Shown: in pieces, positions 19,845-30,934 of the stretch
How positions within the stretch are numbered: position 1 is the first letter of the stretch
Layout of the letters: each line of letters starts with the position of its first letter
Origin: Nigrospora sphaerica
Lineage: Eukaryota; Ascomycota; Sordariomycetes; Amphisphaeriales; Apiosporaceae
Reading direction: 5' to 3'
Assembly (NCBI GenBank): GCA_018287875.1
Contig: JAGVVL010000022.1
Span: 248,001 to 312,000 of the forward strand
Length of the DNA: 64,000 nucleotides
Position numbers and translations under genes: made by a program
Notes under the pieces: generated by a model
Database searches by the model: none
What the model was told of the DNA's origin: nothing
Seen by the model: only the letters and a program-made list of their open reading frames with translations

Positions 19845-19946
19845 ATGGCTTGTTACGCAAAATACTGCTGCAAGTGTGGGGGCATATTGGTAATAAGCAC
19901 GACATGTTCTGGCTGCTCGCACGTCGAGTGTCCATCGTGCCTCTAG
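19845..19946 (+). CDS. 33-aa Cys-rich (zinc-ribbon-like) protein
   Basis: A short ORF with nine Cys in 33 residues. The pattern is C at 3, CCKC at 8-11, then TCSGCSH at 21-25 and ECPSC at 29-32. The paired C-x2-C groups with a His suggest a small zinc-binding fold. I recall widespread fungal small proteins with a similar CC-x-CG ... C-x2-C-x-H ... C-x2-C spacing, but cannot confirm membership. The ATG is preceded by a CA-rich leader (CAACACAATAATGG), a good fungal start context. No signal peptide. It may be one exon of a longer gene. Confidence 0.5.
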   Translation: MACYAKYCCKCGGILVISTTCSGCSHVECPSCL

Positions 19947-20434
19947 TTTGGTCGCCGTAAAGCCTGAGACAAGAGGCGAGTACGTCGTTCACCGCTTTGT
20001 TTCACCTCGATAATAACCAGCGATACAGATATGGCTATCTCCAGTGTTCAGAGAGGCCAATTTGGGAAATCCGGGCGTCGGGGAAATCTAGATGATGCAT
20101 GCTTTGGCGTCGGTGCGTCAGTTTTGGGACCCGGCGCGTAGGTCAATATGAGCTGCCTTGTATGAGGTCATTATGGATTGGTTAGCATGACTACTTCGGC
20201 CTCTTGCCACATTTCCGGGAAGATTTCGTGACGTATGCAGACTTCGATGAGCCTCATATAAGCTAGAGCACCTGTCTGTGAGCCAGCCTCTTCGTGTGCA
20301 CCAGTTTCAGTCACGCCTCAAGATACTTCTTTGACATACACTTCGCGATATGTAGCCCAACAATTTGTTTGACGACATGGTGGTTATTTATCTAGAATCT
20401 TCAGCCTCCGTTTTACTTCATGACACTACTTTCA
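19947..20434. other. Intergenic, no feature seen
   Basis: No reading frame with family similarity. This could hold the left end of the transposon relic that follows, but I find no inverted repeat. Confidence 0.4.
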
Positions 20435-21780
20435 ATGGATCCCGACGAACTCTACGCTGCTCTGGAGGCCATCTCCAGTGGCCAGGCCATCAGAGAGACT
20501 GCCAAGCAGTGCCATATCAACAAGGACTATCTCTACCGCCGTATTCAGGGTGCGCGCAGCGAAAGCAACGCGGTGAGGTAATCTTTGCCACCAAGCCAAA
20601 AGAAATTTCTGATTGACTGGGTGTTTTGCAAGCAAAACTTGGCTGAGAACCTCTTCAGAGTCGTTTTCGCCGATTCGCGCAATGTATCTATCACCAGTCT
20701 GGGGGCGAAAACCACCTTGGCAAGCACTGGCTTCTCGCGCCACTATCGGTGAGTTCTTCGATCGCCTTGACCACCAAAAGGTTGTTGAGGTTATGCGGAA
20801 GGATACGTACAACGTGGATGAGATTGACACCATGGCTGGGTTTGGAGACAACCCCCTGGTCATCGGTCCAGCTGCTGCGAAAAAGGTTCACACCATAGAA
20901 CCCGGCACCAGAAAGTGGATGCCGATTCTGGAGTGCGTGAGCGGGTCTGAACGCGTCTTACCGCCTCTGGTCATCTTCAAGGGCGTTGACTTCCAGTATC
21001 AATGGTTCAACTGCCTTAATGATAAACAGAACTTCGGAACATGACCATTGTGCTGCTCCGCCACAGGCTGGACGAACAATATAATTGCATTACGGTGGCG
21101 GAAGGCGATATTCCTGCCGGGGCCACGCCCCTCACACGGTGGATGGCGTCACCTCATTTTGCACTGCCGTGGGAGCAATGTTTACGAGTAATTCATGTTG
21201 ACATGCATCCAGGAAAGGTTCCGGTTGGACTTCCTTCCAGCGCACACATCACAGGCATTGCAACCATTGGATTCGGGCCCATTTTCAGTGTTGAAGCGCG
21301 CCTACCGCGCCTATCTTCGCGATGATTGCCTTTCCAGCCTCACACGGGATCTCAGAAGACAGAGTTCCTGGAGGCATAGAACAAGGCGCGGAAAAAGGCC
21401 TTTACCCCTCAGAACATCGCTGCTGGTTGGTACGCCACCGGATCCCAATGGACCATTCCAAGGCGCTAAACAGTCGCCCTGCGAGGCAGCGTGACCAGGA
21501 TTGTCCAGATGGCGCTTCACGACCAGTTCTAGTGGCCCCACCGCTGGATTTAACTGCAACAGAAGAGATAAGGCTGAACCTGCCAACATTAACGATGAAA
21601 GGACGAAAAGGGGTGAAAGACCGAATCAGAAACGCGCAGGGACTTTTGGTGACAAGGACCAGCGCAAGAAGTGTACAGGAGAACAACGACAGCTGATCTT
21701 TCGGCTCCTCCGTCCGGGCGTTAATAAATTGTGTAGTGAACAGTACAAGCGGCCGTCGCTCCAAGCTATAGGCTAGCACG
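20435..21780 (+). pseudogene. Degenerate pogo/Fot-type DDE transposase
   Basis: It starts with an HTH segment (MDPDELYAALEAISSGQAIRETA) that matches the D2 and D3 transposases. It is broken by a stop near 20,578 and by deletions. The middle part keeps FDRLDHQKVVEV, YNVDEIDTMAGFGD (first catalytic Asp), and VIGPAAAKKVHT. The last catalytic block is AHTSQALQPLDSGPFSVLKRAYR near 21,245. The second Asp block (DGHxSH) is lost. A basic C-terminus follows to about 21,780. Frames 20,613-21,044, 21,195-21,494 and 21,501-21,776 are its pieces. Confidence 0.8.
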
Positions 21781-23643
21781 CTCAAGTCCTTTTTGGACAA
21801 GATCCTCCAGGATCGGAACCCAATTCCAGGCGTCTGTCATATTCTCGTTGGTGCTGTCCGGAAACCCGACCTGCTGTCGAACCACATCCGTCCACTGATC
21901 AATGCCCGACCACTAAAGAATATGTCCACAAAGACCTAAAGTCTGTGACCGGCGAATCCGGAAGACGCCGTGGATAATTCCCGAAGGAAATAAGACTGTC
22001 TGCCCGGGTTTGAGAACCCAGTAGCGCCATCGTTGTTCCTTGTCGTAATGGTCGGGCTTTTCCATCCACCGTGTGCGCTGGTCCTCAGATGGTCGTGACA
22101 ACCACAGAAAGCCAAATAGACCATTCCGAATAGTGATCCACGTGCCGAGACCGTGGCTGTCCGTATGCGGCGCTGTGCAATGTCCCCCTTCGGATAGAAG
22201 TGCCCAGCTCTCCAGATTTCTCCATTTGGCCCACTCTTCCCTGTTAGCCACGGCCCTTTCCGCACTGCCTCCATTGAGTACTGTGTCCCGAACCTGGGCT
22301 AGAAGCTGGCAGTTTCTACCTGTCAAACAGTCGGGCAGTGTGGAGGGCACGGTGCAGCTGCAGTCGAGCAAATTCCAAGGATTGTCCATTTCTTCGCCAG
22401 GAAGAAATCGTTGGTAGACTTCTTGCACGTTGTGTCACTCGTAGGAACATTTTCTCGCGTCCAGAGAGGGTACCCGAACAGAGACTGTCCGGTTGTGGTC
22501 CCCGATCCATTCCAAAAACCCCAGGATTGGCCTACCGGGAGATTTCCATCGAAAGTGCTGCTGATGCTCCATAATGATGGGGACATCTGGGGTTGTCGAG
22601 TCCAGTAGAATCTTGGCTTGGTGTCCACTCAAGATTTGCGCATCCACCATTCCAATCCTTTCGTCCGTAAAAGGGTGCTTGCAAGCTTGTAAAACCGGAA
22701 GCAGACAAAGGGCGGTTTGGGAGCCCCGGCTGCTCGATTCATCCTTCGATCTCTGCCATACTTCAGAAATGGCCCGAGCTAGATACCCCTCGTCCGTTGC
22801 CCAGTCGCAGGAGGGGTGTGCGCCAGAGTCATGGCCCTGTGTAAACTCAGGAGTCGAGCCAAATGCTCGTCCAACCGGCTTTTGTCTTTTGGACAGATGA
22901 CTTCGCGGGACATCCGGAGGCAGCGACGCCGCCCGCTTCCGTTCCGGAGAAACTGGAGTGATATCCATTGGCGCCTTAGAACCAATCGCTGGAATATGTG
23001 ACAGCTTGGCGGCAAGAGTCTTCAGTCGTCCCATATTCAACCCGTGCTTTTCCGAGCATGCAGCAGCTTTCCATTTCCCTCGGGCCAAGTCCTGGTGGTT
23101 ATTCCTAGTCCTACCACATCCTTTGCGCCCATGTGTCGATTTGGAGCTTGCCTTACTGTGCTGATGAGCCCTGTCGTCGTTGTAGTCTTCGCCGCCGCTG
23201 CCGGCACCACCTCTGTCGCTATCGTTGCTGTAATGATTCACTGAAATCCGAAGGCTTCGCCTCAAAGGAACATTGATCGGTGCCGTATCAATGGAGCCAC
23301 CGACAGAAATGCCGTGGGTGTTGGGACCGTTCGCTTCCTCCGTGACTGCCTCTTCGGTCCCGTCATCCATACTGTCATGAGAAACGTTGATAGTGGAGTG
23401 GTATGCTGCGCTTGTGCAACATAGCGCTGGGTTCTCATCTTGAGCTTCTAGGGTTGTGTCGCTTGTAGCTTCGGAGCAGCTTGTGTCTGTAGCACTCCAG
23501 ATCCTGTCGTCTGCTGTACTTGTGGTTTTGCCCGACTTCATGTCCGACGTTGGGACCACCAAATTTCGTACGCGAATAGTACTGATACCGTTCCAGAGAG
23601 CAAGCCTTTGGGGGACAATAAGCCCAAAACGGTCGAGACCATA
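21766..23643 (-). pseudogene. JmjC-domain gene, 3' part (stops; split by transposon D2)
   Basis: This continues the gene from 25,577-26,220 after transposon D2. It has an Asp/Glu- and Ser-rich middle region, basic clusters such as KRAASLPPDVPRSHLSKRQK, the conserved FLEWIGDHNRTVSVRVPSLDARKC block, then a JmjC core: PHTDSHGLGTWIT (Fe-binding His and Asp), WRYWVLKPGQTVLFPSGIIHGVFRI (second His). JmjC proteins are 2-oxoglutarate/Fe oxygenases, often histone demethylases. In-frame stops sit at 22,435-22,437 (TGA) and 21,913-21,915 (TAG). The frame resumes after each, so these are substitutions. The end is near 21,766. Confidence 0.8.
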
Positions 23644-25576
23644 AGCTAGGGGGTCGATCAAGGGACAGGCCCATCAAACCGCCACGCGTTTTAAGACATC
23701 GCCATGTAACATTAAAGCAAACAAAACCAATTATCTTAACAACCACAATAGATACAGACAAACCGATTAGCTCAAAGAGACTGTTATCTCCTCCTCTATG
23801 TCAGAAATGCTTTCTGCAACCGAACTTCCCGACGCGATCGATGGCGACTGCGCAGTGACCGCACTAGCCTCACCACCAGGTGTCGCCAAGTCCTCCTTGA
23901 CTTTGCGAACGTCTAGCATGGTCAGGAATCGCTCTTGAGCAGTTTTCTGGACCTTGCGACGTTTTTGGGGCTTCTGGAGATCCAGCGCAGCAGCCAATTG
24001 GTCGCGTTCATGCTTAAGGCTGGAGATCTCGGCGCTTGCAAGGTCTAAGGCCTTGCCGGTCTTCCTGAAGACCTGGCGTAAGGTGGCATTGCTGTACACT
24101 GAGTTAACCACACGCAATTCGCGATGGATGTGCTGTATCTGCCTTGAAGACCTTGGGGTCTTAACGTCCATAGCGGACATCTCCGACAGCAGGGGGTCCT
24201 CTGGCAGCTGCAGAACGCTCCAAGTTGACCCCTCCGGCCTGTCCTGGTCCCTTTGCCTTGCCAGTCGGCTGTTAATGGCCTTGAGGGGGTCCCTTGGATA
24301 GATACCGGTCGCTTTCCAGCCTGTGGCAATGTGCTCTGGAGTCAGGGCTTCCTTCCGAGCCTTGTTCCAGGCCTCCAGGAACTCCGGTTTCTTTGGCGTC
24401 ATCGTCAGACTAGACACGCAGGCCTGGCGAAGGTGTTTCCGGTACGCGCGCTTCAACACCGAAAAGGGGCCAAGGTCTAGAGGCTGGAGGACCTGCGAGG
24501 TGTGTGCCGGAAGGAAGTTCAGCCAGACCTTAGCCTCAAAACACTCCAACATGAACTCCTCGCTGCAGTGGCTGGCATGGCCGTCGAGTATGAGGTGGCG
24601 CCACTGCTTGGGGTCGTCTGGAATAGTCTGTGGCAAGAACACCTGTCTCAGCCAGCGCAGGGCAATTGAATTGGAGGTCCAGCCGGCCTCTGAGGCTTCA
24701 AATTGCCAGTCTGCGAAGTCCTCGTCGTCTGATTGCGTAGTAAACCATTGCTGTTGGACCTGCCTCCCCTTAAAGATGACTAGGGGAGACAGGGCTCGGC
24801 CAGCTGCAGAGACAGACTCCAGAGACGTCGTCCACTCGCCTCTCGTGGTGTCTAGAGTGAAGACCTTCGTGAGAGCAGACGGTCCGATAACAAAAGGGCA
24901 GTCTCCAAGGCCAATCTGAGCTCCAACCTCGTCAAAGTTCCATGTGTGCTCCTTAGGGATGTCGCAGATGCGCTCCTCGTTCAGCCTCGAGAAGAACTCC
25001 TCGATGTTTTCGCGTGTGGCGCCGTTGACGCGCTGGAAATCCATTCCCCTTGAGAGCATGGTCTTCAGCTGCGGCCAGCGCCTAAAAAAACGGCGATGCC
25101 ACCTATCTCCGATGGTGTGGCTGCTGCCGGACTGACAGATAATTGACTGCGCGAAGAGCTTGAAGCGGTTGTGCTGAGGAGCCCAGCCAAGTCTGGCCTG
25201 GAGCAACACCCACTGGACTAGCCAGTGCTCCTGGACCTCACTGAGGGCTTGACGATGCCTTTGAGCAGTGCGTTTGAGAGGCTTGCACTCGAAACGAGAC
25301 GTGAGGTAGTGTCTGGAGACTCTGTATTGCTTGGCGACAGACCGGATGGAATCTCCTTGGCAGACTTGGAGGAGAGCGGCAGCCAGCTGCAGTTCATCCA
25401 TAATAATAGATATCAAACGAAAGAACAGAATGTGACAATTCGAATGGTATGACTTTTAAATAAATGTAACCGTAGGTGGTAGATATATTCGGTGTTGAAG
25501 CAAAAAAGAAACACCTTAAACTGTCGCCAGACGTGTGGCGGTTTGATGGGCCTGTCCCTTGATCGACCCCCTAGCT
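23644..25576 (-). mobile_element. Transposon D2, intact pogo/Fot-like Tc1-mariner element
   Basis: 1933 bp with perfect 42-bp terminal inverted repeats (23,644-23,685 and 25,535-25,576), TA duplications outside both ends, and one uninterrupted transposase gene. It lies inside the JmjC gene. Removing it with one TA rejoins the JmjC frame. With both ends and the enzyme intact it is the best candidate in the window for an active DNA transposon. Confidence 0.93.
23767..25416 (-). CDS. D2 DDE transposase (pogo/Fot family)
   Basis: 549 aa (or 544 from the second Met, MDELQLAAALL). An N-terminal psq-type HTH (SIRSVAKQYRVSRHYL) is followed by a CENP-B-like DNA-binding region and the DDE catalytic core: HTWNFDEVG (Asp 1), HLILDGHASH (Asp 2) and HTSQVLQPLDLGPFSVLKRAYR (Asp 3), giving DD35D. 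A coiled-coil-like and basic tail (KPQKRRKVQKTAQERF) follows. It performs cut-and-paste transposition at TA sites. All catalytic residues are present and there is no frame break. Confidence 0.93.
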   Translation of the reverse strand: MISIIMDELQLAAALLQVCQGDSIRSVAKQYRVSRHYLTSRFECKPLKRTAQRHRQALSEVQEHWLVQWVLLQARLGWAPQHNRFKLFAQSIICQSGSSHTIGDRWHRRFFRRWPQLKTMLSRGMDFQRVNGATRENIEEFFSRLNEERICDIPKEHTWNFDEVGAQIGLGDCPFVIGPSALTKVFTLDTTRGEWTTSLESVSAAGRALSPLVIFKGRQVQQQWFTTQSDDEDFADWQFEASEAGWTSNSIALRWLRQVFLPQTIPDDPKQWRHLILDGHASHCSEEFMLECFEAKVWLNFLPAHTSQVLQPLDLGPFSVLKRAYRKHLRQACVSSLTMTPKKPEFLEAWNKARKEALTPEHIATGWKATGIYPRDPLKAINSRLARQRDQDRPEGSTWSVLQLPEDPLLSEMSAMDVKTPRSSRQIQHIHRELRVVNSVYSNATLRQVFRKTGKALDLASAEISSLKHERDQLAAALDLQKPQKRRKVQKTAQERFLTMLDVRKVKEDLATPGGEASAVTAQSPSIASGSSVAESISDIEEEITVSLS

Positions 25577-26220
25577 TATCCATGTGGCAATCACTCTGCG
25601 TTCAACGTTGTAAAGGGAAGTGAGACTTCTTCGGGGTCGTTTTGTTTCACGTAGGGGCCGTCAGTTGTCCACAACCTCGCATTAGTCAGATCCGTCAATT
25701 CGAGGGGGTGGCAGAACGTGTGCCTGCCGTGCGCCGACAGCCCGATACGCCGCCATACCACTTGTTGAAACCTAGGCAGAATTTGACTCCAGTTCGAGTG
25801 TTGTTTTGCCGTCAGGACGAATTGAATGGCGAAATTGACTCCCCGTTCTCCAACGGAATAGTATTGGATCAAGTCCTTCCCCCAACGGCCTGCCACCTTT
25901 CCCAATTCTCTGGTGATTCTAAGTCGGTTCTTAGATCCTTGGGCCGCAGTACCCACGAACTCCTGCCATGTTTCATCTGATTTCCTCGATATCTTGTACG
26001 TCACCGACTCAGAAAAGGTCGGTTCTTAGTATCCGCACTCGATCTCCAAGCCGTTCTTCGTCTTCAGCAGCTCGTCGCGTTTGCTTAGACATAGCTCGTA
26101 CTTCTTCGCCTCAGGCGGGCAAGAATGGATGTCTTTATGGAACTGCTTGACCTGGCCCGCTTTGAGCGCACCTAGCATTAGCAGACTTCCTTCGACCGTG
26201 TTTTCCTTGGAGCTGTCCAT
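25577..26220 (-). pseudogene. JmjC-domain gene, 5' part
   Basis: It starts at ATG 26,220 (MDSSKENTVEG). An in-frame TAA at 26,026-26,028 looks like a CAA codon changed by C-to-T. The frame continues through ISRKSDETWQEFVGTAAQ and LWTTDGPYVK to a TGA at 25,591-25,593, then through LPHG into the D2 insertion. The domain of this N-terminal part is not recognised. Intact, the protein would be roughly 740 aa. Stops of the CAA-to-TAA type suggest RIP. Confidence 0.7.
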
Positions 26221-27947
26221 TGCGCAGCATTTTCACCGTTGGGTTTGGGAGTAGAGGAGAAATGCCGGAGAGACTGTCGTAGCGAAGGCAAAGCCGCCGG
26301 CAGAGCAATGTTAATGACACTAATCCCGTTGTGGCAGTCATACACTTGAATGAGTGCTCCACAGTAATCAATGCTACTGGGGGTCAGCTAGCCGCCATGA
26401 TTCCGGGGGGGGGGGGATTGTTACAATCATTCCTACACCTGGAGACTGATCTGGGCCATGGTGATCCCTATGTGTCTGAATCCAGGAAAGCCGTTCTAGG
26501 CTCATGTCCGGCCGGATACAAAACTTAGTTGCTACCACATCATTCCAGTTTGCCTGCGATCTCACCTGCCTACCGAGATCAGCGGTACAAATCCACCGGT
26601 GCCTATTTTACTTGGTACACATGACTCAAAGCAGTCATTGATGTCGGCCGATCACGCGCCGATTCACAGTTTCTCTCCGGGCTATCAGACCTCCTGTGGG
26701 TGCCTCCTACGACATTATAAATGAGCACCCAGGGACTGGTTGAAACACTAGTGGCTGCTCCACCACCTGCGTTGGCGCTACACTAAACGTCAGATTCACG
26801 CTGGTGATAGAACGCCGGAGCACTTCCGAGGTTGACGTCGCCTAGGGAGCTGAGCAGGCAACCCCGTTGCGTTTTATATTGCGGTGGAGTGATCTCATAC
26901 TGTCGCGTGCATCTAATGGTTGGTGAAATTGGACCAACCCAACCCTCGCATCCCCCGTACCGATTTATGAAAATCGAGAAGCCATCGGCCCTCTCTGGTT
27001 CTGGGTGGATTGCCCGTACCGCCCCCAGCTGATAAATCAACCTTCGTGAAAGGTTGTACCATGTCGGAGCAGCTCCGATTGGGCCGACACAAGCTTCCAG
27101 GTCAACGCATGTTTTTCATAGGCAAAACTTGATCTCTACTGTTCTCAATCTCTAAACAGTAAAGAACGAGGAAATTCTTTTAGTTCCAAGGATTTTTCTC
27201 CTCTCATGGAGGTCTGTGTCGTGGGTCGGCTTTGGAGGCGGTCCTGCCCGGCTGTCACCCAATTTGGCAAAGCTCCTCAGCGAGGTCCCAGATGCATGAA
27301 TGCAGTTTTGACCGCTTCTGAACGCCTTGGTGTGTGACGCGCATCTCGATGCTTTCATTTCTTCCCTTCCTTCCCTTTGGTATAGAGAGCATTTAGATTA
27401 TGAGCCTATCTGAAAAGTAACCAGCAAAGCCCTTCATAGTCATTTGACGGGTTATTTCTGGTGTGCAACTCCTCTAGGTACCTTGCTCTCGCTTTGCTTA
27501 ATATTATCAATCTCTTCCATTGGTTAGACCACGAATCACTCGCTCGTCGCTTTTCTCTAAGGGGGATATTGCGAAAAGGTCTAGTGAGGGCGTTCTGGTG
27601 TGGCCTGATCGCAGGCTTGCTGCTGTTGACCACAAAGTTGTGGGAGCTGTAATCGAAGGTTTATTTGAATCTTTATGGGTCCCTTCAACATCTTATTGAA
27701 GAGTTACTTATCGAGTTCTCTGGCCTTTCTGGTCCACCTTGTATCGGCAAGCGCAGACAGAATTCATTTATTACGAATGGCGGAATCAACAGCTGGACGA
27801 GGTTGTTACAGGTTGGGACCTGGGAGATAGGCTCAGGCGCACCTGGCCTGAGCGTCTCACGAACCCCTCACATGAGGCTCCGAGTAGGTCTCTCCATCCC
27901 GGACGCCAGGCTAGTGGTCAAGACCTAGGAGGGGGGAGCTGAGCAGC
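26221..27947. other. Intergenic, no supported gene
   Basis: A homopolymer of about 12 G lies near 26,406. 26,640-27,100 has a faint resemblance to 60,880-61,170 (ACCCAACCCTCGCATCC and TCCGATTGG). A short frame near 27,739-27,942 (EFIYYEWRNQQLDEVV) looks protein-like, but I recognise no family. Confidence 0.35.
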
Positions 27948-28003
27948 GATCCGAACGTTCCGATCCGAACGTTCCGATCCGAACGTTCCGATCCGAACGT
28001 TCC
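27948..28003. repeat. 14-bp tandem repeat, four units
   Basis: Four perfect units of GATCCGAACGTTCC. Each unit contains the palindrome GAACGTTC, so the array could bind a dimeric protein or form hairpins. It sits about 100 bp left of transposon D1. Confidence 0.9.
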
Positions 28004-28109
28004 GGTCCGGTCTCGCAAGACTTCACGAGACGCTGCGCCCGGCATCCTGAGGTCGATTCTCTTCTCTCTTCCCTATCTAGAAAATAAACAGCATTTGGCC
28101 CCTTCGATA

Positions 28110-29968
28110 ACGTAGGTGCCACCCATGTGGCGCACCCAACCAAGTGGCGCACCTACTGCTAAATCGCGATCGATCAACTTCACGACATTACACATCCACA
28201 AATAAAAATGGCTGCCTCTTCTCAAGAAGCTCAATTAATCCTTGCTATCCAATCTCTTGAAAATAACCCTCAAAGTAGCCGCCGAGCGACCGCGAAGATC
28301 TACAACGTCCCAGAAACCACCCTACGTCGAAGAATGGCCGGCACGCCTTCGAAGGCCGAGCAGGGCAGCGCAACTTCTCGATTAACGAGACTGGAAGAAA
28401 GGGTGATTGTTGAATACATAATTGACCTGGATTCGCGAGGGTTCTCACCCCGGCTGCGCGACGTGGAAGATATGGCCAATGTTATTGCCGAGGCGCGTGA
28501 CGCGTCACGCGTCGGGACGCATTGGGCCTCGAACTTCATCAAGCGACAACCACAGCTGAAAACGCGTCTTTCGCGTGTGTACGACTACCAGAGGGCCCTC
28601 TGCGAGGATCCTGAAAAGATTGCGGCTTGGTTCGAGCTTTTCCGCAGCATGAAAGCGAAGTTCGGCATCCTCGACGACGATATGTACAACTTCGACGAGA
28701 CCGGCTTCATAATGGGCCAGATCGCGTCCTCTATGGTCGTTACGGGTGCTGATCGCGGCGGGAAACAAAAGAAGATCCAGCCTGGCAACCGGGAATGGGC
28801 TACCGCGATCCAAGGCGTGTGTGCGGATGGCTGGTGCGTTCCGCCGTTCATAGCGGTAAAGGGCAAGACTCATCTCGCGAACTGGTACGCCGACAGCACC
28901 CTACCACGCGACTGGGTAATTAAACCGACCTTAAATGGATGGACCAACAACGAGACAGGCCTGGACTGGGTTCGGCATTTCGATAAACACACGGCGTCGC
29001 GCGCAAAAGGTCAATATCGGTTATTAGTGATCGACGGGCACGAGAGCCACGTTTCGGCCGATTTCCAGGCTTTCTGCAGGGAGAAGAACATCATCACGAT
29101 CTCTATGCCTCCGCACTCGTCGCATCTTCTCCAGCCACTTGACGTTGGGTGTTTTGGTCCACTAAAGCGGGCGTACGGTCGCGAGATCGAAGGGTTTATG
29201 AAATCGCACGTAAACCACATCACGAAGGCTGAGTTCCTTATCGCCTTCCAGGCCGCATTTTCAAAGGTCTTTACACCCGACAATGTCAAGGCCGGATTTA
29301 AAGGAGCCGGTATAGTTCCTCTCGACCCGGATAGGGTCATATCGAAGCTCGATGTGAAGTTGTCGACGCCTTCACCGACAAGGAGCCTCCCAGCCGCGAC
29401 CATCCCATGGGCCTCTCAGACGCCGCATAACCCAACCGAGGCGACTTCACAGACGGACTTCATTAAAAGTCGAGTCCGCCGTCACCAGGAAGCTCACCGA
29501 CACCGATTTTATCGGCAGTTGACCAGATTGCGAAGGGTACGATGGCGATTATGCACGAGAATGCCCTCTTGAAGGCTGAGATCCGTTGCCTTCGAGAAGC
29601 AAATATCGGCCTCGCTAAACGTCGTAGGGCAAAGAAAACACATGTAAGGCAAGGGGGAACACTTACTATCGCCGAAGGACAAGATCTCATAGATCAAAAG
29701 GATGCGGATACACAGTTGAGGGAGGAAACGCGTGCGGGTAGTAGTCGTGCAAGGAAGGCGCAGCCGCGCGAAAGGCGCTGTGGCATCTGCGGAAAGACCG
29801 GTCATAATGCGCGCACCTGTGTAATGGTTGAAGAAACATCCGAAGAGTAGGATTCCGATCAGTTTGGATTGATTTAGGGCGGTTTGGTTGAGTAATCGAT
29901 TGATTAGTCGCGAGAGTGCTCTGAGGTGCGCCACTTGGTTGGATGCGCCACATGGATGGCACCTACGT
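28110..29968 (+). mobile_element. Transposon D1, pogo/Fot-like with zinc-knuckle transposase
   Basis: 1859 bp, with 45-bp terminal inverted repeats (28,110-28,154 and 29,924-29,968, two mismatches) and TA on both sides. The repeats hold two related motifs, ATGTGGCGCA and AAGTGGCGCA. The transposase is complete but for one single-base frameshift. Confidence 0.9.
28208..29850 (+). pseudogene. D1 DDE transposase with C-terminal zinc knuckle, one-base frameshift
   Basis: Residues 1-60 form a psq-type HTH (SSRRATAKIYNVPETTLRRRM). The catalytic core has YNFDETGF, LLVIDGHESH and HSSHLLQPLDVGCFGPLKRAYG, giving DD35D. The frame ends at 29,572 but should switch near 29,465, in a short A run, to the frame ending at 29,850. 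That frame adds a coiled-coil-like segment and a C-x2-C-x4-H-x4-C knuckle (CGICGKTGHNARTC). One missing A explains the break, so the gene may be intact in reality. It is a different lineage from D2 and D3. Confidence 0.88.
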
Positions 29969-29970
29969 TA

Positions 29971-30370
29971 TACTGAAGTAATTTAGCCTTTCTTAAAAAG
30001 CTTGTGGTTAGAAAGTTATGGCCCTTTCAAGGCGCCCCACGTGCTATCCCAGCTCCCTAGCTCTAAACTTTAATGCCGTCGCGTCCTGAACCCATAATTA
30101 CCCACATTTTAGATAACAACCGTTTGTCATATTCCACAAAGAGATGTTGCTTAAGGCGCCTTTCGCCCCATACCAGAGGCTTATATCTGAGAGGCTCTCG
30201 ATGTACGGACTTTTCTCGATCCGCGGCCAAGGAAATTGACGTATGCGTATAGAGCCTCTAGCCTGAGACATGGGCCACCTCTTCCTTACCTCCTGTCAAT
30301 CTTTCCACAGTCGCAACATGCCAATTTCTTAGTGAAACGTTCCGTAGTGGTGACCAATCCTACCAAATCC
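29971..30370 (+). repeat. Dispersed repeat R3, copy 1
   Basis: About 400 bp matching 49,923-50,335, from TACTGAAGTAATTTAG to CCTACCAAATCCAG, with perhaps 85-90 percent identity by eye. It is LTR-like in size, but the ends are not resolved because the left edge abuts transposon D1 here and a solo LTR in the other copy. Confidence 0.75.
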
Positions 30371-30934
30371 AGATATTCATGCTAGAAGAAGAGCGATCAC
30401 AACTGAACCTTCAGCAATTGTACCTGGCAGGATTTCCGTATGGCACCATCGTCAAAGGCGAGGAGGCACAGAGAACCCAGCTATTCGAGGTATGATCAAA
30501 TGGCTGGGGAAACACCGGAGGTCACATGTTTTGAGCGTAGTCTAACCGTGCTCCATAATCTAGGTACTTAAGAACCAAGCATTAGTTGAGGGCTCAAGTG
30601 TCTAAATCAACTCCCCCAATGTATTGATCGACATCAATCATCGTGATTTGAGTATCGGTCAGAGTAAGCACTGCGGCAATCCAGTCGCGTTCGATGGCTA
30701 TGAACCTTATGTGTTACCTTGGAGAAACAACGGAGAGAATCGAGATTTGGAACAAGAAAGTTGCGATCTTCAATGGACTGCCATTGGCTAATTGAAACCT
30801 CAGTCTTGATCCGAATCACCTGGGCAGGCCCTATCACCTACAAATACCCAGAGGCCTCCGCGCATGGTCCTAGGCCAGATACCAAACCTACATCCGTAGC
30901 CCCTGGTCTCCCCCAAGCAGTTCAACGCTAGGAT
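30371..30934. other. Upstream region of the Zn2Cys6 gene
   Basis: No clear gene. A 38-codon frame at about 30,379-30,495 is open but unrecognised. The promoter of the following gene should lie here. No canonical TATA box is seen. Confidence 0.35.

Noticed and set aside
26640..27100. A dispersed repeat shared with 60,880-61,170
   Set aside because: Only short patches agree and I could not make a continuous alignment, so it is mentioned only as faint.
27665..27942. Frames of 87 and 67 aa left of the 14-bp array
   Set aside because: One looks protein-like but lacks a family match and runs into the tandem repeat. Not enough to call a gene.
27948..28003. CRISPR-like array
   Set aside because: The units are directly tandem without spacers and the genome is eukaryotic.
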